Source: G963662985 sp963662985
GTDB lineage: Bacteria; Chloroflexota; Anaerolineae; Anaerolineales; UBA11579
DNA length: 64,000 bases
Reading direction: 5' to 3'
Assembly (NCBI GenBank): GCA_963662985.1
Contig: OY760067.1
Coordinates: forward strand, 2,294,001-2,358,000
Shown here in pieces: positions 17,647 to 26,450 of the stretch (within the stretch, counting starts at the first letter, position 1; each line of letters opens with the position of its first letter). A program made the position numbers and the translations under genes. Below the pieces are notes generated by a model that was given only the letters and a program-made list of their open reading frames with translations, did not search any database and was not told where the DNA came from.

Positions 17647-18120
17647 ATGTTAGTAATAAAAGAAGCATCTATTCATGATGGCACTGAAATATTAGAAAAA
17701 GATCATCAAGAATTAAACCAAGAGGTTTATCGGATTATTAGCGAAATTGATGTTGATTCTCTATCACGAATTAGTAAATATTTAATCCACGAAGAATTTA
17801 GAAAACATTTTTTTTCATCAAAACACAAAGTGGAAAAATTTCAACATGAAGAAAATTTTGTAAAAGATCGCGTGATGGTAAATATTCGATGTGAATCTTC
17901 ATTAGAATCAGATTTTGCAAAAATGGATTATTTCTATAAAGAAGGCATTGTCGATGTTGCAATAGAAGTTTTGCCAAATTACAGAGACCCTGTGGATTTA
18001 TCCCACGGAGAGATTTTTGAAAAATTAGTAGAAAAAATAAAAGACAAGTTTCCTAAAGTACCTACGAAAATAATTCTAGTAGATATTGTTAAGAAAGAGA
18101 ATCCTTATGACGAACTATGA
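17647..18120 (+). CDS. BglII-endonuclease-like protein with altered active site, in the gat operon
   Basis: A 157-residue protein between gatA and gatB. Its plan recalls the BglII family (PD-(D/E)XK fold): SIHDGTEILEKDHQELNQEVYRIISEID (about 8-35), FVKDRVMVNIR (about 71-81), AKMDYFYKEGIVDVAIEVLPN (about 91-111) and a closing KIILVDI strand. Family members carry an acidic residue before the FVK strand and E-x-Q/E or similar in the next one; here these positions read N70, N79 and R81, so catalysis looks lost. SD AAGG is present, and its end overlaps the gatB start by 14 bases. The family call rests on memory of the pattern and is tentative. Confidence 0.5.
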   Translation: MLVIKEASIHDGTEILEKDHQELNQEVYRIISEIDVDSLSRISKYLIHEEFRKHFFSSKHKVEKFQHEENFVKDRVMVNIRCESSLESDFAKMDYFYKEGIVDVAIEVLPNYRDPVDLSHGEIFEKLVEKIKDKFPKVPTKIILVDIVKKENPYDEL

Positions 18121-19540
18121 AGCAGTGATCGGGTTAGAAACCCACATTCAATTAAACACAAAAACTAAAATCTTTTGCTCATGTAAAGCAGATAGTTGGG
18201 GAGAAGAGCCAAACACGAATGTTTGTCCAGTATGTTCAGGTTCACCTGGTGTATTACCGGTTTTAAATAAAGCTGTGATTGAAAAAGCAGTCTTATTAGC
18301 CAAGGCAATGAACGCGGATATCCCCGATGTTTCATATTTTGATCGAAAAAATTATTTTTACCCAGATCTCCCAAAAGGCTATCAAATTACCCAATATGAT
18401 CAATCTGTGTCAAAAGGTGGTTTTCTTGATTTAAAAATGGATGGCTACACTCGTCGAGTCCATATCCATAAGGCTCATGTGGAAGAAGACGCAGGGAAAA
18501 CAAAAAATGAAGTCGATCGTCGATTAATTGATTTTAATCGTTGTGGTGTGCCCCTAGTTGAAATGGTAACCATGCCTGATTTGCGTACCGCTGATGAAGC
18601 TGCAGAATATTTAATTCGTTTACGCCAATTATTACGATGGCTCGGAATTTCTGAAGGAAATATGGAACGTGCTCACCTACGATGTGATGCAAATGTTTCC
18701 ATTCGTCCAGAAGGATCGACAGAATTATTTACAAAAACAGAAATAAAAAATGTGAACTCGATTGAAGCAGTTCGTACAGCAATAGAAAAAGAAATCAAAC
18801 GTCAAGTTAAAGAAGTGTCAGCAGGCAATCAAATCAAACCTTGGACCTTACAATGGGATGACTCTACTCAATCGTTGAAAAAAATGCGTTCAAAAGAAAC
18901 AGAAGCAGATTACCGATATTTTAGAGAACCAGATTTGTTAAAAGTTGACATGACCGAGCAGTGGAAAAATGAGATATTGAAAGATTTTCCTGAATTGCCT
19001 ATAGCAAGAATGGAAAGATTTATCGAAGAATATAATTTACCATTCTATGATGCCAATATTCTTACAACAGAAAAAGATATCTCAGACTTCTTTGAAACAG
19101 CAGTGAAATTATATAGCGCAGATCCGAAACGTGTTTCAAACTGGATGATGAATGAAGTGTTACGGCTCATTAATGATGAAGGCATTTCAACATCCGAATT
19201 AACAATTACTCCAGAATATCTTATCGAGATTATCAAACTTGTGGATGATAAAAAAGTGAATACTAGCACAGGTAAATCTCTCGTCGAAAAAGTCCAAAAA
19301 ACCGGTAAAACGCCAAGCAAAATTGTGGAAGAAGAAGGATTAGCGCAAGTAAGTGATGAAGGGGCAATCAAAGCAATCTGCGAAGAAGTTTTAAGTGCAA
19401 ATCAAGCTGAAGTTGCTGCTTATAAAGCAGGCAAGCTTGGCCTGATTGGATTTTTCGTAGGACAAGTCATGCAAAAATCTAGAGGAAAAGCAAACCCTCA
19501 ACAGGCAAAAGCTCTCTTAGAATCCTTATTGAACGAATAA
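18107..19540 (+). CDS. gatB: Amidotransferase subunit B
   Basis: Kinase/tRNA-binding subunit that phosphorylates the misacylated Asp or Glu. The 477 residues show AVIGLETHIQLNTKTKIFCSCKADSW, the zinc site (C-x-C ... NVCPVCSGSPG), the Mg-binding cradle (YFYPDLPKGYQITQYDQ), DFNRCGVPLVEMVT, and the C-terminal YqeY-like tail (GKANPQQAKALLESLL). I chose the ATG at 18107; it overlaps the preceding gene by 14 bases, so translation is coupled. Confidence 0.96.
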   Translation: MTNYEAVIGLETHIQLNTKTKIFCSCKADSWGEEPNTNVCPVCSGSPGVLPVLNKAVIEKAVLLAKAMNADIPDVSYFDRKNYFYPDLPKGYQITQYDQSVSKGGFLDLKMDGYTRRVHIHKAHVEEDAGKTKNEVDRRLIDFNRCGVPLVEMVTMPDLRTADEAAEYLIRLRQLLRWLGISEGNMERAHLRCDANVSIRPEGSTELFTKTEIKNVNSIEAVRTAIEKEIKRQVKEVSAGNQIKPWTLQWDDSTQSLKKMRSKETEADYRYFREPDLLKVDMTEQWKNEILKDFPELPIARMERFIEEYNLPFYDANILTTEKDISDFFETAVKLYSADPKRVSNWMMNEVLRLINDEGISTSELTITPEYLIEIIKLVDDKKVNTSTGKSLVEKVQKTGKTPSKIVEEEGLAQVSDEGAIKAICEEVLSANQAEVAAYKAGKLGLIGFFVGQVMQKSRGKANPQQAKALLESLLNE

Positions 19541-19575
19541 TGCAAAAAACACAGAAATAGTATAAGATTGATTAT

Positions 19576-20118
19576 ATGGAAAAATTTATCGAAGTAAAAA
19601 TAAGTAGTGTAAGAGTAGGGTTGATGTCTCAAAATCGTGTAGTCTTACTGAGAGATGCAATAGATGAACGTTACCTTCCAATTTGGGTAGATCCAAATCA
19701 AGCTGAATTAATTACACTAGCCTTACAAGACATCCAAACAGCAAGACCATTAACTCATGACTTATTAAAAAATCTAATTCGTCAATTAGACGCAAGATTA
19801 GTAAGAGTTGAAATCATCAATGTTGAAAAAGAAGTGTTTTATGCACGTTTAGTGATTGAAGGTTCCACAACGGGAAGTGAAAAAGTATATGTGGATTGTC
19901 GCCCATCAGATGCAATCGCGTTAGCAGTCAGAACAAATGCAACAATTTATGTGTCAGATGAAGTTATGCAAAAAGCGTCGATTAGCCCTGATGAAGACTT
20001 AATACAATTAGACGATTCTATCTCAACGAATACTCAATCAAATGATGATTCAGATTCAAATAGTGGAAATCAAAGACTTTCATTATTTGATGATTTTATA
20101 GATAATATGGATTTTTAA
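19576..20118 (+). CDS. Bifunctional nuclease-family (DUF151) protein
   Basis: A 180-residue protein of the BFN/DUF151 family. Core about 1-140: VKISSVRVGLMSQNRVVLLRD, LPIWVDPNQAELITLALQ, ARPLTHDLLKNLI, YARLVIEG and VDCRPSDAIALAVRTNATIYVSDEV, all conserved in the family. A Ser/Asp/Asn-rich acidic tail follows. Members have been reported with DNase/RNase activity, but the role in bacteria is unsettled. It sits directly ahead of dnaB (3-base gap), so it may share a transcript with the replication genes. Confidence 0.88.
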   Translation: MEKFIEVKISSVRVGLMSQNRVVLLRDAIDERYLPIWVDPNQAELITLALQDIQTARPLTHDLLKNLIRQLDARLVRVEIINVEKEVFYARLVIEGSTTGSEKVYVDCRPSDAIALAVRTNATIYVSDEVMQKASISPDEDLIQLDDSISTNTQSNDDSDSNSGNQRLSLFDDFIDNMDF

Positions 20119-20121
20119 ATT

Positions 20122-21543
20122 ATGGTTTTTAATTCATCAGTAGAAGAAAGTGCGCCAAAACTTCAAGCACAACCGAATAACCGTGATGCAGAAGAAAGTG
20201 TATTAGGTGCTATCCTAATCAATCCTGAAGCATTCTATGAAGTCTCGCAATATTTGCGTGCTGATGATTTTTATTATCATAAAAACAAATGTGTTTGGGA
20301 GGCTTTCACAAGCCTTAATGAAAAAAATTCTCCTATTGATCCAATTACAGTTAAAGATGAATTAGAAAGAAAAGATCAATTAATGGAGATTGGCGGCATT
20401 GGATATTTAGCAGAATTATCCAATAAAGTTCCTAACTCATTGCACGCAGAAACGTATGCAAAACGCGTGGAAGAAGCTTCTACGCGTAGAAATATGATTG
20501 CTGCAGCTGAGAAAATTGCTAGCCAAGCTTATTCAGACGACTTAGAACTTAGCACAGCCATTGAAAACTCAGAAAAAGCCATATTTAGTGTAAGCGATCG
20601 CTTAACTTCAAAAGATGTAAAACCCATCACACAAGTTTTAGATGACTATTCTGAAGCAGTTTATGAAAGAAGAGCCCTTGGTCTAGATTTTATGGGGATT
20701 CCTACAGGATTCACAGATCTAGATAAAATGTTATCTGGTTTGCAAAAATCAGATTTGATGATTATTGCCGGACGTCCTGGGCAAGGGAAAACCAGTTTTA
20801 TGCTTTCTTTGGCAAAGAATATCGCTTTAGATGCCAAAAAACATGTTGTCATATTTTCAATGGAAATGAGCAATGAGCAACTTACGCAAAGACTAATTTC
20901 ACAACACGCAGGCATTGATTCAAATCGTTTAAGAGTGGCAAATTTAGATGAGCATGAATGGAACAAGTTTGATGAAACAGTCCAAACTTATAGAAAAGCG
21001 AATATCCATTTAGATGACACTCCCGCACTAACTCCCACACAGATTCGGGCAAAATGTCGCCGCCTTCATCAAGAACACCCAATCGATCTTATATTGATTG
21101 ATTATTTGCAACTGATGAGCACTGAAAGAAGAATTGATAACCGCGTTCAAGAAGTCTCATTGATTTCTAGAAATTTAAAAATTTTAGCCCGTGAATTAGA
21201 TGTACCAGTCATGGCAGCCGCTCAATTATCTCGTGCTGTTATGCAAAGAGCAGATAAAAAGCCGATGCTCTCTGACTTGAGAGAATCTGGTTCTTTGGAA
21301 CAAGACGCTGATATTGTTATGTTTATCTATCGTCCAGAAGATGCAAATTCAAGTGATGATAAAAAACAAGATCAGCAAGAAGAACAAAATGTGCAGAAAA
21401 GACCAGAAAATGATGCTGTCCACACGCAAATATTAGTAGCAAAACACAGAAATGGCCCCACAGGCTCTGTTGATCTATTATTCTGGAAGAATCAAGCTCG
21501 CTTTGTAAACGCAGCATTTAGAGAACGAGATTTGAATGAATAA
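20122..21543 (+). CDS. dnaB: Replicative DNA helicase DnaB
   Basis: Hexameric 5'-3' helicase that unwinds DNA at the replication fork. The 473 residues start with the N-terminal collar (NNRDAEESVLGAILINPEAF), then the RecA-like motor: Walker A GRPGQGKTSF (about 217-226), FSMEMSNEQLTQRLIS, Walker B LILIDYLQLM (about 326-335), and the RESGSLEQDADIVMFIYR segment. An acidic/Gln-rich insert lies near 415-440. Its end overlaps the next gene by 8 bases, placing it in a replication-initiation unit. Confidence 0.97.
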   Translation: MVFNSSVEESAPKLQAQPNNRDAEESVLGAILINPEAFYEVSQYLRADDFYYHKNKCVWEAFTSLNEKNSPIDPITVKDELERKDQLMEIGGIGYLAELSNKVPNSLHAETYAKRVEEASTRRNMIAAAEKIASQAYSDDLELSTAIENSEKAIFSVSDRLTSKDVKPITQVLDDYSEAVYERRALGLDFMGIPTGFTDLDKMLSGLQKSDLMIIAGRPGQGKTSFMLSLAKNIALDAKKHVVIFSMEMSNEQLTQRLISQHAGIDSNRLRVANLDEHEWNKFDETVQTYRKANIHLDDTPALTPTQIRAKCRRLHQEHPIDLILIDYLQLMSTERRIDNRVQEVSLISRNLKILARELDVPVMAAAQLSRAVMQRADKKPMLSDLRESGSLEQDADIVMFIYRPEDANSSDDKKQDQQEEQNVQKRPENDAVHTQILVAKHRNGPTGSVDLLFWKNQARFVNAAFRERDLNE

Positions 21544-22204
21544 TCAATTAAATATCGATCTTAATAATAAAAAGAATTTCTCTTTCCCTATAGAAATCTT
21601 AACGAAAGTTTTAAAAAAAATTGAAAATATTGAAACAATAAAATTTCTAATTTTTACATTGTATAGATTTCAAGCAGAAAATTTAAAAATTCAATTTTTT
21701 ACAAAATCTCAAATTGAAAGCTCAAATTCATTAAGTGAAATACTAGCTGATATAAAAAAATTAGATATCATTTTAAAAGAATTAGTAGATTTAGGCGTTT
21801 TTATCAGCGTTGAAACCAATTATAAGAATAAAAAAGAACAACTTTATTTATTAAATAATGCAAGAAATCGAGCTGCAATAAGAGCAATTGAAACTGGCGA
21901 ATGGTTACCAAAATCAAACGTAGAAGAAATAACCTTTGTCGATAGACCTAACATCTACCAGCTCTATGAAGATAATATTGGTGCACTTACACCAATAATT
22001 GCAGAATTACTGGATGAAGCAGAAAAAGAATATTCATACCCATGGATAGAAGAAGCCTTCAAAATTGCAGTAAAAAAAGATGCAAGAAATTGGGCATATG
22101 TTGAAGCCATATTAAAACGTTGGAAAAAAGACAAATCGACTACATGGATAGGAGAGAAGAATGACTCAGAAGAAGAAGACCCCTTCGCCCATATCTACAA
22201 ATAA
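21536..22204 (+). CDS. DnaD-like primosomal protein
   Basis: A 222-residue protein. Residues about 145-205 (NIYQLYEDNIGALTPIIAEL, EKEYSYPWIEEAFKIAVKKDARNWAYVEAILKRW) match the DnaD/phage-associated DnaB_2 C-terminal domain, including the NWxYxxxILxxW motif that binds DNA. The N-terminal part is AT-rich and helical, plausibly a winged helix. In Firmicutes DnaD helps DnaA and the loader place DnaB at origins. Its position between dnaB and a helicase loader supports the same role here. Overlaps both neighbours (8 and 44 bases). Confidence 0.82.
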   Translation: MNNQLNIDLNNKKNFSFPIEILTKVLKKIENIETIKFLIFTLYRFQAENLKIQFFTKSQIESSNSLSEILADIKKLDIILKELVDLGVFISVETNYKNKKEQLYLLNNARNRAAIRAIETGEWLPKSNVEEITFVDRPNIYQLYEDNIGALTPIIAELLDEAEKEYSYPWIEEAFKIAVKKDARNWAYVEAILKRWKKDKSTTWIGEKNDSEEEDPFAHIYK

Positions 22205-23498
22205 TGATTCTTTTCGCATAGTAGGTGATCCCGATTGTCCTATATGTCATGGCATTGGATTTTATAAATATAACGTGCCATTGAATCATCCAGACTTTGG
22301 AAAAATGTATGTTTGTGAATGTCGGGCTGATGAAATGCAGCAAAAAGCTGTTTCATATGCCTATGCTCAATCAAAATTACAACATTTAGATACATTAACA
22401 TTTGATACTTTTCAACCTACAGGCAGGGGAGTATCAAATCCCATTCAAGCAGCTTCAATAAGTGATGCATTTTATACAGCACAAAAATTTGCTGAAAAAC
22501 CCGAAAACTGGTTATTTTTGCAGGGCGGATATGGGTGTGGAAAAACACATTTAGCAGCAGCGATAACAAATAAAGCAATTGAGAATCAAATCAAAACCTT
22601 ATTTTTAACAGCTCCTGATCTTTTGGATCTTCTTCGTCGTGCTTATCAAAATCCTACAATCACATTCGATCAACAAATGGATGAAATTTTGAATATCCCT
22701 CTTCTAATCATTGATGATTTTGGCACGCAAAACGCAACTGATTGGGCAGAAGAGAAGATATTCCAAATCATCAATCATCGATATATCAATCGATTACCCT
22801 TAGTAATTACTTCAAATTTGCCAATTCAAAGTATAGAAGGACGCTTACGATCTCGTTTGATGGACTTTAACTTGGTTACACATGTACAAATTATGGCACC
22901 AGATTATCGCCAACCAAGTGACCGAGGAGAACATGAATTATCAGTATTAGAGTATTTAGGAAATCATACTTTTGATACTTTTTCTTTCAGAAGAAATGAA
23001 TCGGGCATCACCCCCAAAATGAGCAATGACCTTCAAATAGCATTTGAAGCAGCAAAAGCCTATGCTCAAAAACCAGAAGGTTGGATGATTTTTTATGGCA
23101 CCAATGGATCTGGAAAAACTCATCTTGCAGCAGCAATTGCAAATGCTTGTTTAGGCACACCTATTCCGCCATTATTTGTTAGCGTACCTGATTTATTGGA
23201 TTATCTCCGCGAAGCGTTTAATCCTTCCTCAATGAAATCATTAGGAAATAGATTCCAAGAAGTCAAAACAATTCCCCTTTTAATTCTAGATGATTTAAAC
23301 ACACGAGCATCAACCCAATGGGCAAAAGAGAAATTATTGCAACTAATAAATTATCGTTATGTCACTCATTTGCCAACAATTATCACAACCTCTGAACCAA
23401 TTGAAGATCTTGATATGAGAATCCAAAGCCGAATAATGGATTCAAGAACTAGTGCGATATATCGATTTTCAGCATTACCTTTTCGAGGTAATAAATAA
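22161..23498 (+). CDS. Double AAA+ helicase loader (DnaC/DnaI-like, two ATPase modules)
   Basis: A 445-residue protein. An N-terminal zinc-type cluster (CPIC at 26-29, CEC at 52-54) is followed by two complete DnaC-like AAA+ modules. Module 1: Walker A GGYGCGKTH (122-130), Walker B LLIIDDF (181-187), arginine segment GRLRSRLMD (227-235). Module 2: GTNGSGKTH (313-321), LLILDDL (373-379), RIQSRIMD (420-427). Usual loaders (DnaC, DnaI, IstB-like) have one module. SD GGAGAG precedes the ATG inside the DnaD-like gene. It probably loads DnaB onto DNA; what the second module adds is unknown. Confidence 0.85.
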   Translation: MTQKKKTPSPISTNNDSFRIVGDPDCPICHGIGFYKYNVPLNHPDFGKMYVCECRADEMQQKAVSYAYAQSKLQHLDTLTFDTFQPTGRGVSNPIQAASISDAFYTAQKFAEKPENWLFLQGGYGCGKTHLAAAITNKAIENQIKTLFLTAPDLLDLLRRAYQNPTITFDQQMDEILNIPLLIIDDFGTQNATDWAEEKIFQIINHRYINRLPLVITSNLPIQSIEGRLRSRLMDFNLVTHVQIMAPDYRQPSDRGEHELSVLEYLGNHTFDTFSFRRNESGITPKMSNDLQIAFEAAKAYAQKPEGWMIFYGTNGSGKTHLAAAIANACLGTPIPPLFVSVPDLLDYLREAFNPSSMKSLGNRFQEVKTIPLLILDDLNTRASTQWAKEKLLQLINYRYVTHLPTIITTSEPIEDLDMRIQSRIMDSRTSAIYRFSALPFRGNK

Positions 23499-23533
23499 GT
23501 TCGTTAACCAATCACTAATATATAAATAAATAT

Positions 23534-23562
23534 TTGATAAAGTCTGATAGTTATTGTATAGT
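23534..23562 (+). promoter_or_regulatory. phoU promoter
   Basis: TTGATA (23534-23539), 17-base spacer, TATAGT (23557-23562). The leader of about 50 bases contains a GGAG-AAAA-CTCC mini-hairpin and the SD AGGAG. Confidence 0.65.
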
Positions 23563-23618
23563 ACAATAAATTAAATTTAAAATTTGGAGAAAACTCCGAT
23601 TCGACTAGGAGAAGCAAA

Positions 23619-24290
23619 ATGAGAGAGAGCTACGAACGAGATATTCAAGATCTTTTAAACGAAGTATTAGTTCTTGGAAGTATGGTTGAACAAGCAACAT
23701 TAGCAGCAGTAGAAGCGTTGGAAAAACGCAATGTTGAAAAAGCCAAACAAGTTTATAAAGCTGATATTAATGTAAACAGAAAAAGATTTGAAATTGAAGA
23801 AAAAACATTAATTCAAATGGCCACCCAAGGACCAATGGCCACTGACTTACGTCTCTTTGCTTCAATCCTTGAGATTAGCACAGAATTGGAACGAATGGGA
23901 GACTATGCCAAAGGGATCGCAAAAATTGCAATAAATATGGAAGGGCAAAGATTACTAAAACCATTGGTAGATCTTCCAAAAATGAGCAAACTTACCGTAG
24001 AGTTCTTGCACGAAGCGCTAGAAGCATTTGTAAATCTTGATGGCAAGAAAGCATATGATATTGCAAGAAATGATGATGCAATTGATGATTTATTCAAAAA
24101 TATTCAAACAGAATTAGTTCACTTTATGATTAATGATTCTGAATCAATTGATAAAGCAAATCAGCTTATGTGGGCATCCCACAATTTGGAAAGAATGGGA
24201 GACCGAGTGGTCAACATTTGTGAACGAACAATTTTTGTCACAACAGGTGAAATGACAGAATTAAGCTTTAGTGACGATGAGAAAAAATAA
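23619..24290 (+). CDS. phoU: Phosphate signalling/transport regulator PhoU
   Basis: Cytoplasmic helical-bundle protein that links the Pst phosphate transporter to the PhoR kinase and restrains phosphate uptake. The 223 residues consist of two PhoU repeats, each with the metal-binding ExxxD pattern: STELERMGDYAKGIAKI (about 86-102) and SHNLERMGDRVVNICE (about 186-201). Here it is monocistronic, without pst genes in view. It ends at a shared terminator. Confidence 0.95.
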   Translation: MRESYERDIQDLLNEVLVLGSMVEQATLAAVEALEKRNVEKAKQVYKADINVNRKRFEIEEKTLIQMATQGPMATDLRLFASILEISTELERMGDYAKGIAKIAINMEGQRLLKPLVDLPKMSKLTVEFLHEALEAFVNLDGKKAYDIARNDDAIDDLFKNIQTELVHFMINDSESIDKANQLMWASHNLERMGDRVVNICERTIFVTTGEMTELSFSDDEKK

Positions 24291-24291
24291 A

Positions 24292-24315
24292 AAAAGCAGG
24301 TGAAAGCCTGCTTTT
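24292..24315. terminator. Bidirectional terminator between phoU and the FNT channel gene
   Basis: AAAAGCAGG, TGAAAG loop, CCTGCTTTT, with a seven-T run on the plus strand and A-run on the other side. It serves two converging genes. Confidence 0.85.
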
Positions 24316-24316
24316 T

Positions 24317-25156
24317 TTATTTATCATTTTTTAGATAGATTAACCAATAAATTCCACCAATAAAAACGCCACCACCAATAAGATTACCAATAGTTACCGG
24401 GAGTAAATTTTTCAGAAAAATTGAAGACCATGTAATACTGTTATATTGAGAAATGGAACTTTGAATTAAATCCCAAAAATTAGATGGTGCGAAAGTTTTA
24501 ATAGCCCATCCGAATGGCAGAAAATACATATTAGCAACACAATGTTCAAATCCTGCCGCAACAAACATACTAATAATAGGAATAATAATCGCAACCTTGC
24601 TAGCATATGTTTTCGCACCGTAAGATGCCCAAACAGCCAAACACACAATAATATTACATAAAATCCCTAAAGCGACCGCTTGCCCAAATCCAAGATTAAC
24701 CTTAGCTTTTGCTATATCTAAAGCAGTTTTCCCCAAAAGCCCATCATGTACGAAATAATGTTTTGACGTAAATACTAAGAATACTAATAATAAAGCCCCC
24801 AAGAAATTTCCGATATAGACAATAGAAAGATTCTTAATCATAGCGGTAAATTTTATTTTTTTATCAAGAAATCCTATTGAAAGGAGATTGTTCCCTGTAA
24901 AAAGTTCTGCACCACACACAGATACCAAGATTAACCCCACTGAAAATGCGATTCCTGCGAGTAATTTAGTTACGCCAAAAGGCAAATTTGCAGCATCCGT
25001 AGAGATTATTGTTGCAAATATAGCACCAAACCCAATAAACATCCCAGCTAAAACTGCTAATAAAAAAGTTGAAAGAAAAGATTTTTTTGTTTTGATCTGA
25101 CTAACTTCAATAGTTTTAGTAGAAATTTCTTTTGGTGAAAGATCATTGAATCCCAT
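24317..25156 (-). CDS. Formate/nitrite transporter (FNT) family channel
   Basis: Pentameric membrane channel for small monocarboxylates or nitrite. The 279 residues have six hydrophobic helices (starting FLSTFLLAVLAGMFIGFGAIF), the conserved GAELFTGNNLL (about 90-100), and the mirrored NIIVCLAVWASYGA and AAGFEHCVANMYFLPFG (about 201-217; the His is the central gating residue of the family) and GNLIGGGVFIGGIYWLIYL. In a fermentative anaerobe formate is the likeliest substrate. Hydrosulfide or nitrite are alternatives. Confidence 0.9.
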   Translation of the reverse strand: MGFNDLSPKEISTKTIEVSQIKTKKSFLSTFLLAVLAGMFIGFGAIFATIISTDAANLPFGVTKLLAGIAFSVGLILVSVCGAELFTGNNLLSIGFLDKKIKFTAMIKNLSIVYIGNFLGALLLVFLVFTSKHYFVHDGLLGKTALDIAKAKVNLGFGQAVALGILCNIIVCLAVWASYGAKTYASKVAIIIPIISMFVAAGFEHCVANMYFLPFGWAIKTFAPSNFWDLIQSSISQYNSITWSSIFLKNLLPVTIGNLIGGGVFIGGIYWLIYLKNDK

Positions 25157-25193
25157 TTTTACTCCTTTATGGATAATGGTAAATCTAGTAAAT

Positions 25194-25223
25194 AAAACGA
25201 GTTCACAATTGTGAACTCGTTTT
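25194..25223 (-). terminator. Perfect 30-bp palindrome, probable terminator of the ABC ATPase gene
   Basis: AAAACGAGTTCACAA (25194-25208) and TTGTGAACTCGTTTT (25209-25223) are exact complements with no spacer. It sits 21 bases past the ABC-ATPase stop. A T-rich stretch (TTTTATTTACT) follows on the minus strand. Confidence 0.75.
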
Positions 25224-25244
25224 TAAGTTTTTTAGAACAGTTTT

Positions 25245-26345
25245 TTATCGAATTGCTAATTCAGAATCTTTATCGAAGATGTGCATGTTTTCCATGTTGA
25301 ACATCACTTGTGTTTCGTCACCAAACTTATAGTTTGAACGTGGGTCAACACGTGCGACGAATTCATGAGAACCTGATCGGAGATAAGCCAAAATTTCATT
25401 ACCCATCAACTCAGTCACACCAACTTTTGCTGCAACAGATTCAGGAGTGATATCAGCAGGAACATATTGAGGATTGTGGATATCTTCTGGTCGAATCCCA
25501 AAAATAACATTTTTTCCAGCATAGCCGTCAAAGATTGCTTTCTTATCTTTTGGAATTTTGATTTTGAAAGAATCACCGTTAACAAAGAGGTCTCCACCTT
25601 CTTTTACGATTTTTGCTTCAAAGAAGTTCATAGCAGGTGAACCGATAAAGCCAGCCACAAATTTATTTGCGGGTGTATCATAAAGGGTTTGTGGGGTATC
25701 AATTTGTTGCAACACACCATGGTTAATCACAGCAATACGAGTTGCCATGGTCATAGCTTCTGTTTGGTCGTGAGTAACGTAAATAAAAGTGGTTTGCAAT
25801 TGATGGTGCAATTTACTAAGTTCTGCACGCATTTGAACACGAAGTTTTGCGTCCAAGTTAGAAAGAGGTTCGTCCAAAAGGAAAACTTTTGGTTCACGAA
25901 CGATTGCACGACCGACAGCCACACGTTGTCGTTGACCACCAGAAAGTTGGCGGGGTTTACGGTCTAATAATGCTTCAATACCCAAAATTTCTGCTGCTGA
26001 TTCAACGCGGCGTTTAATTTCGTCTTTTGGTGTTTTTCGAAGTTTAAGACCAAATGCCATATTGTCATAAACTGACATATGAGGATAAAGCGCATAGCTT
26101 TGGAAAACCATTGCAATGTCGCGATCTTTCGGGGCGATATCGTTGACGACTGTATCGTCAATCCAAATCTTCCCCTCGGTGATGTCTTCCAACCCTGCGA
26201 GACATCGCAAAGCAGTTGTTTTACCACAGCCTGAAGGACCAACTAGAACAAGGAATTCCTTGTCTGCAATTTTGATATCCAAATCATTAACTGCGATAAC
26301 ATCTCCAAATTTCTTTACTACGTGATCAAATGTCACACTTGCCAT
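25245..26345 (-). CDS. ugpC: Sugar ABC transporter ATP-binding protein (UgpC/MsmK type)
   Basis: ATPase subunit of CUT1-type importers for oligosaccharides or glycerol-3-phosphate. The 366 residues show Walker A GPSGCGKTTAL (about 37-47), Q-loop FQSYALYPHMSV, signature LSGGQRQRVAVGRAI (about 135-149), Walker B VFLLDEPLSNLD (about 155-166), the H-loop YVTHDQTEAM, and a C-terminal MalK-like regulatory domain (about 240-366, FGIRPEDIH). No permease or binding-protein gene is adjacent, so it is probably a shared ATPase serving several importers, as MsmK does. Confidence 0.92.
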   Translation of the reverse strand: MASVTFDHVVKKFGDVIAVNDLDIKIADKEFLVLVGPSGCGKTTALRCLAGLEDITEGKIWIDDTVVNDIAPKDRDIAMVFQSYALYPHMSVYDNMAFGLKLRKTPKDEIKRRVESAAEILGIEALLDRKPRQLSGGQRQRVAVGRAIVREPKVFLLDEPLSNLDAKLRVQMRAELSKLHHQLQTTFIYVTHDQTEAMTMATRIAVINHGVLQQIDTPQTLYDTPANKFVAGFIGSPAMNFFEAKIVKEGGDLFVNGDSFKIKIPKDKKAIFDGYAGKNVIFGIRPEDIHNPQYVPADITPESVAAKVGVTELMGNEILAYLRSGSHEFVARVDPRSNYKFGDETQVMFNMENMHIFDKDSELAIR

Positions 26346-26385
26346 ATTGTAAAAACCTCTCTTTCGTCGAATATATAGTGAGTTA

Positions 26386-26414
26386 ATTATAGCGCTTCTT
26401 AAAAATTAAAGCAA
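26386..26414 (-). promoter_or_regulatory. Promoter of the ABC ATPase gene
   Basis: Minus strand: TTGCTT (26414-26409), 17-base spacer, TATAAT (26391-26386). The leader of about 35 bases carries the SD GAGAGG. Confidence 0.75.
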
Positions 26415-26450
26415 TTATTTGTGAAAATATTAACACTAGGAGAGGGGTGT

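Noticed and set aside
17300..19540. T-box or other riboswitch before the gat genes or lysC
   Set aside because: The spaces between the genes are too short, and no conserved T-box sequence or antiterminator is visible upstream of 15714 or 42889.
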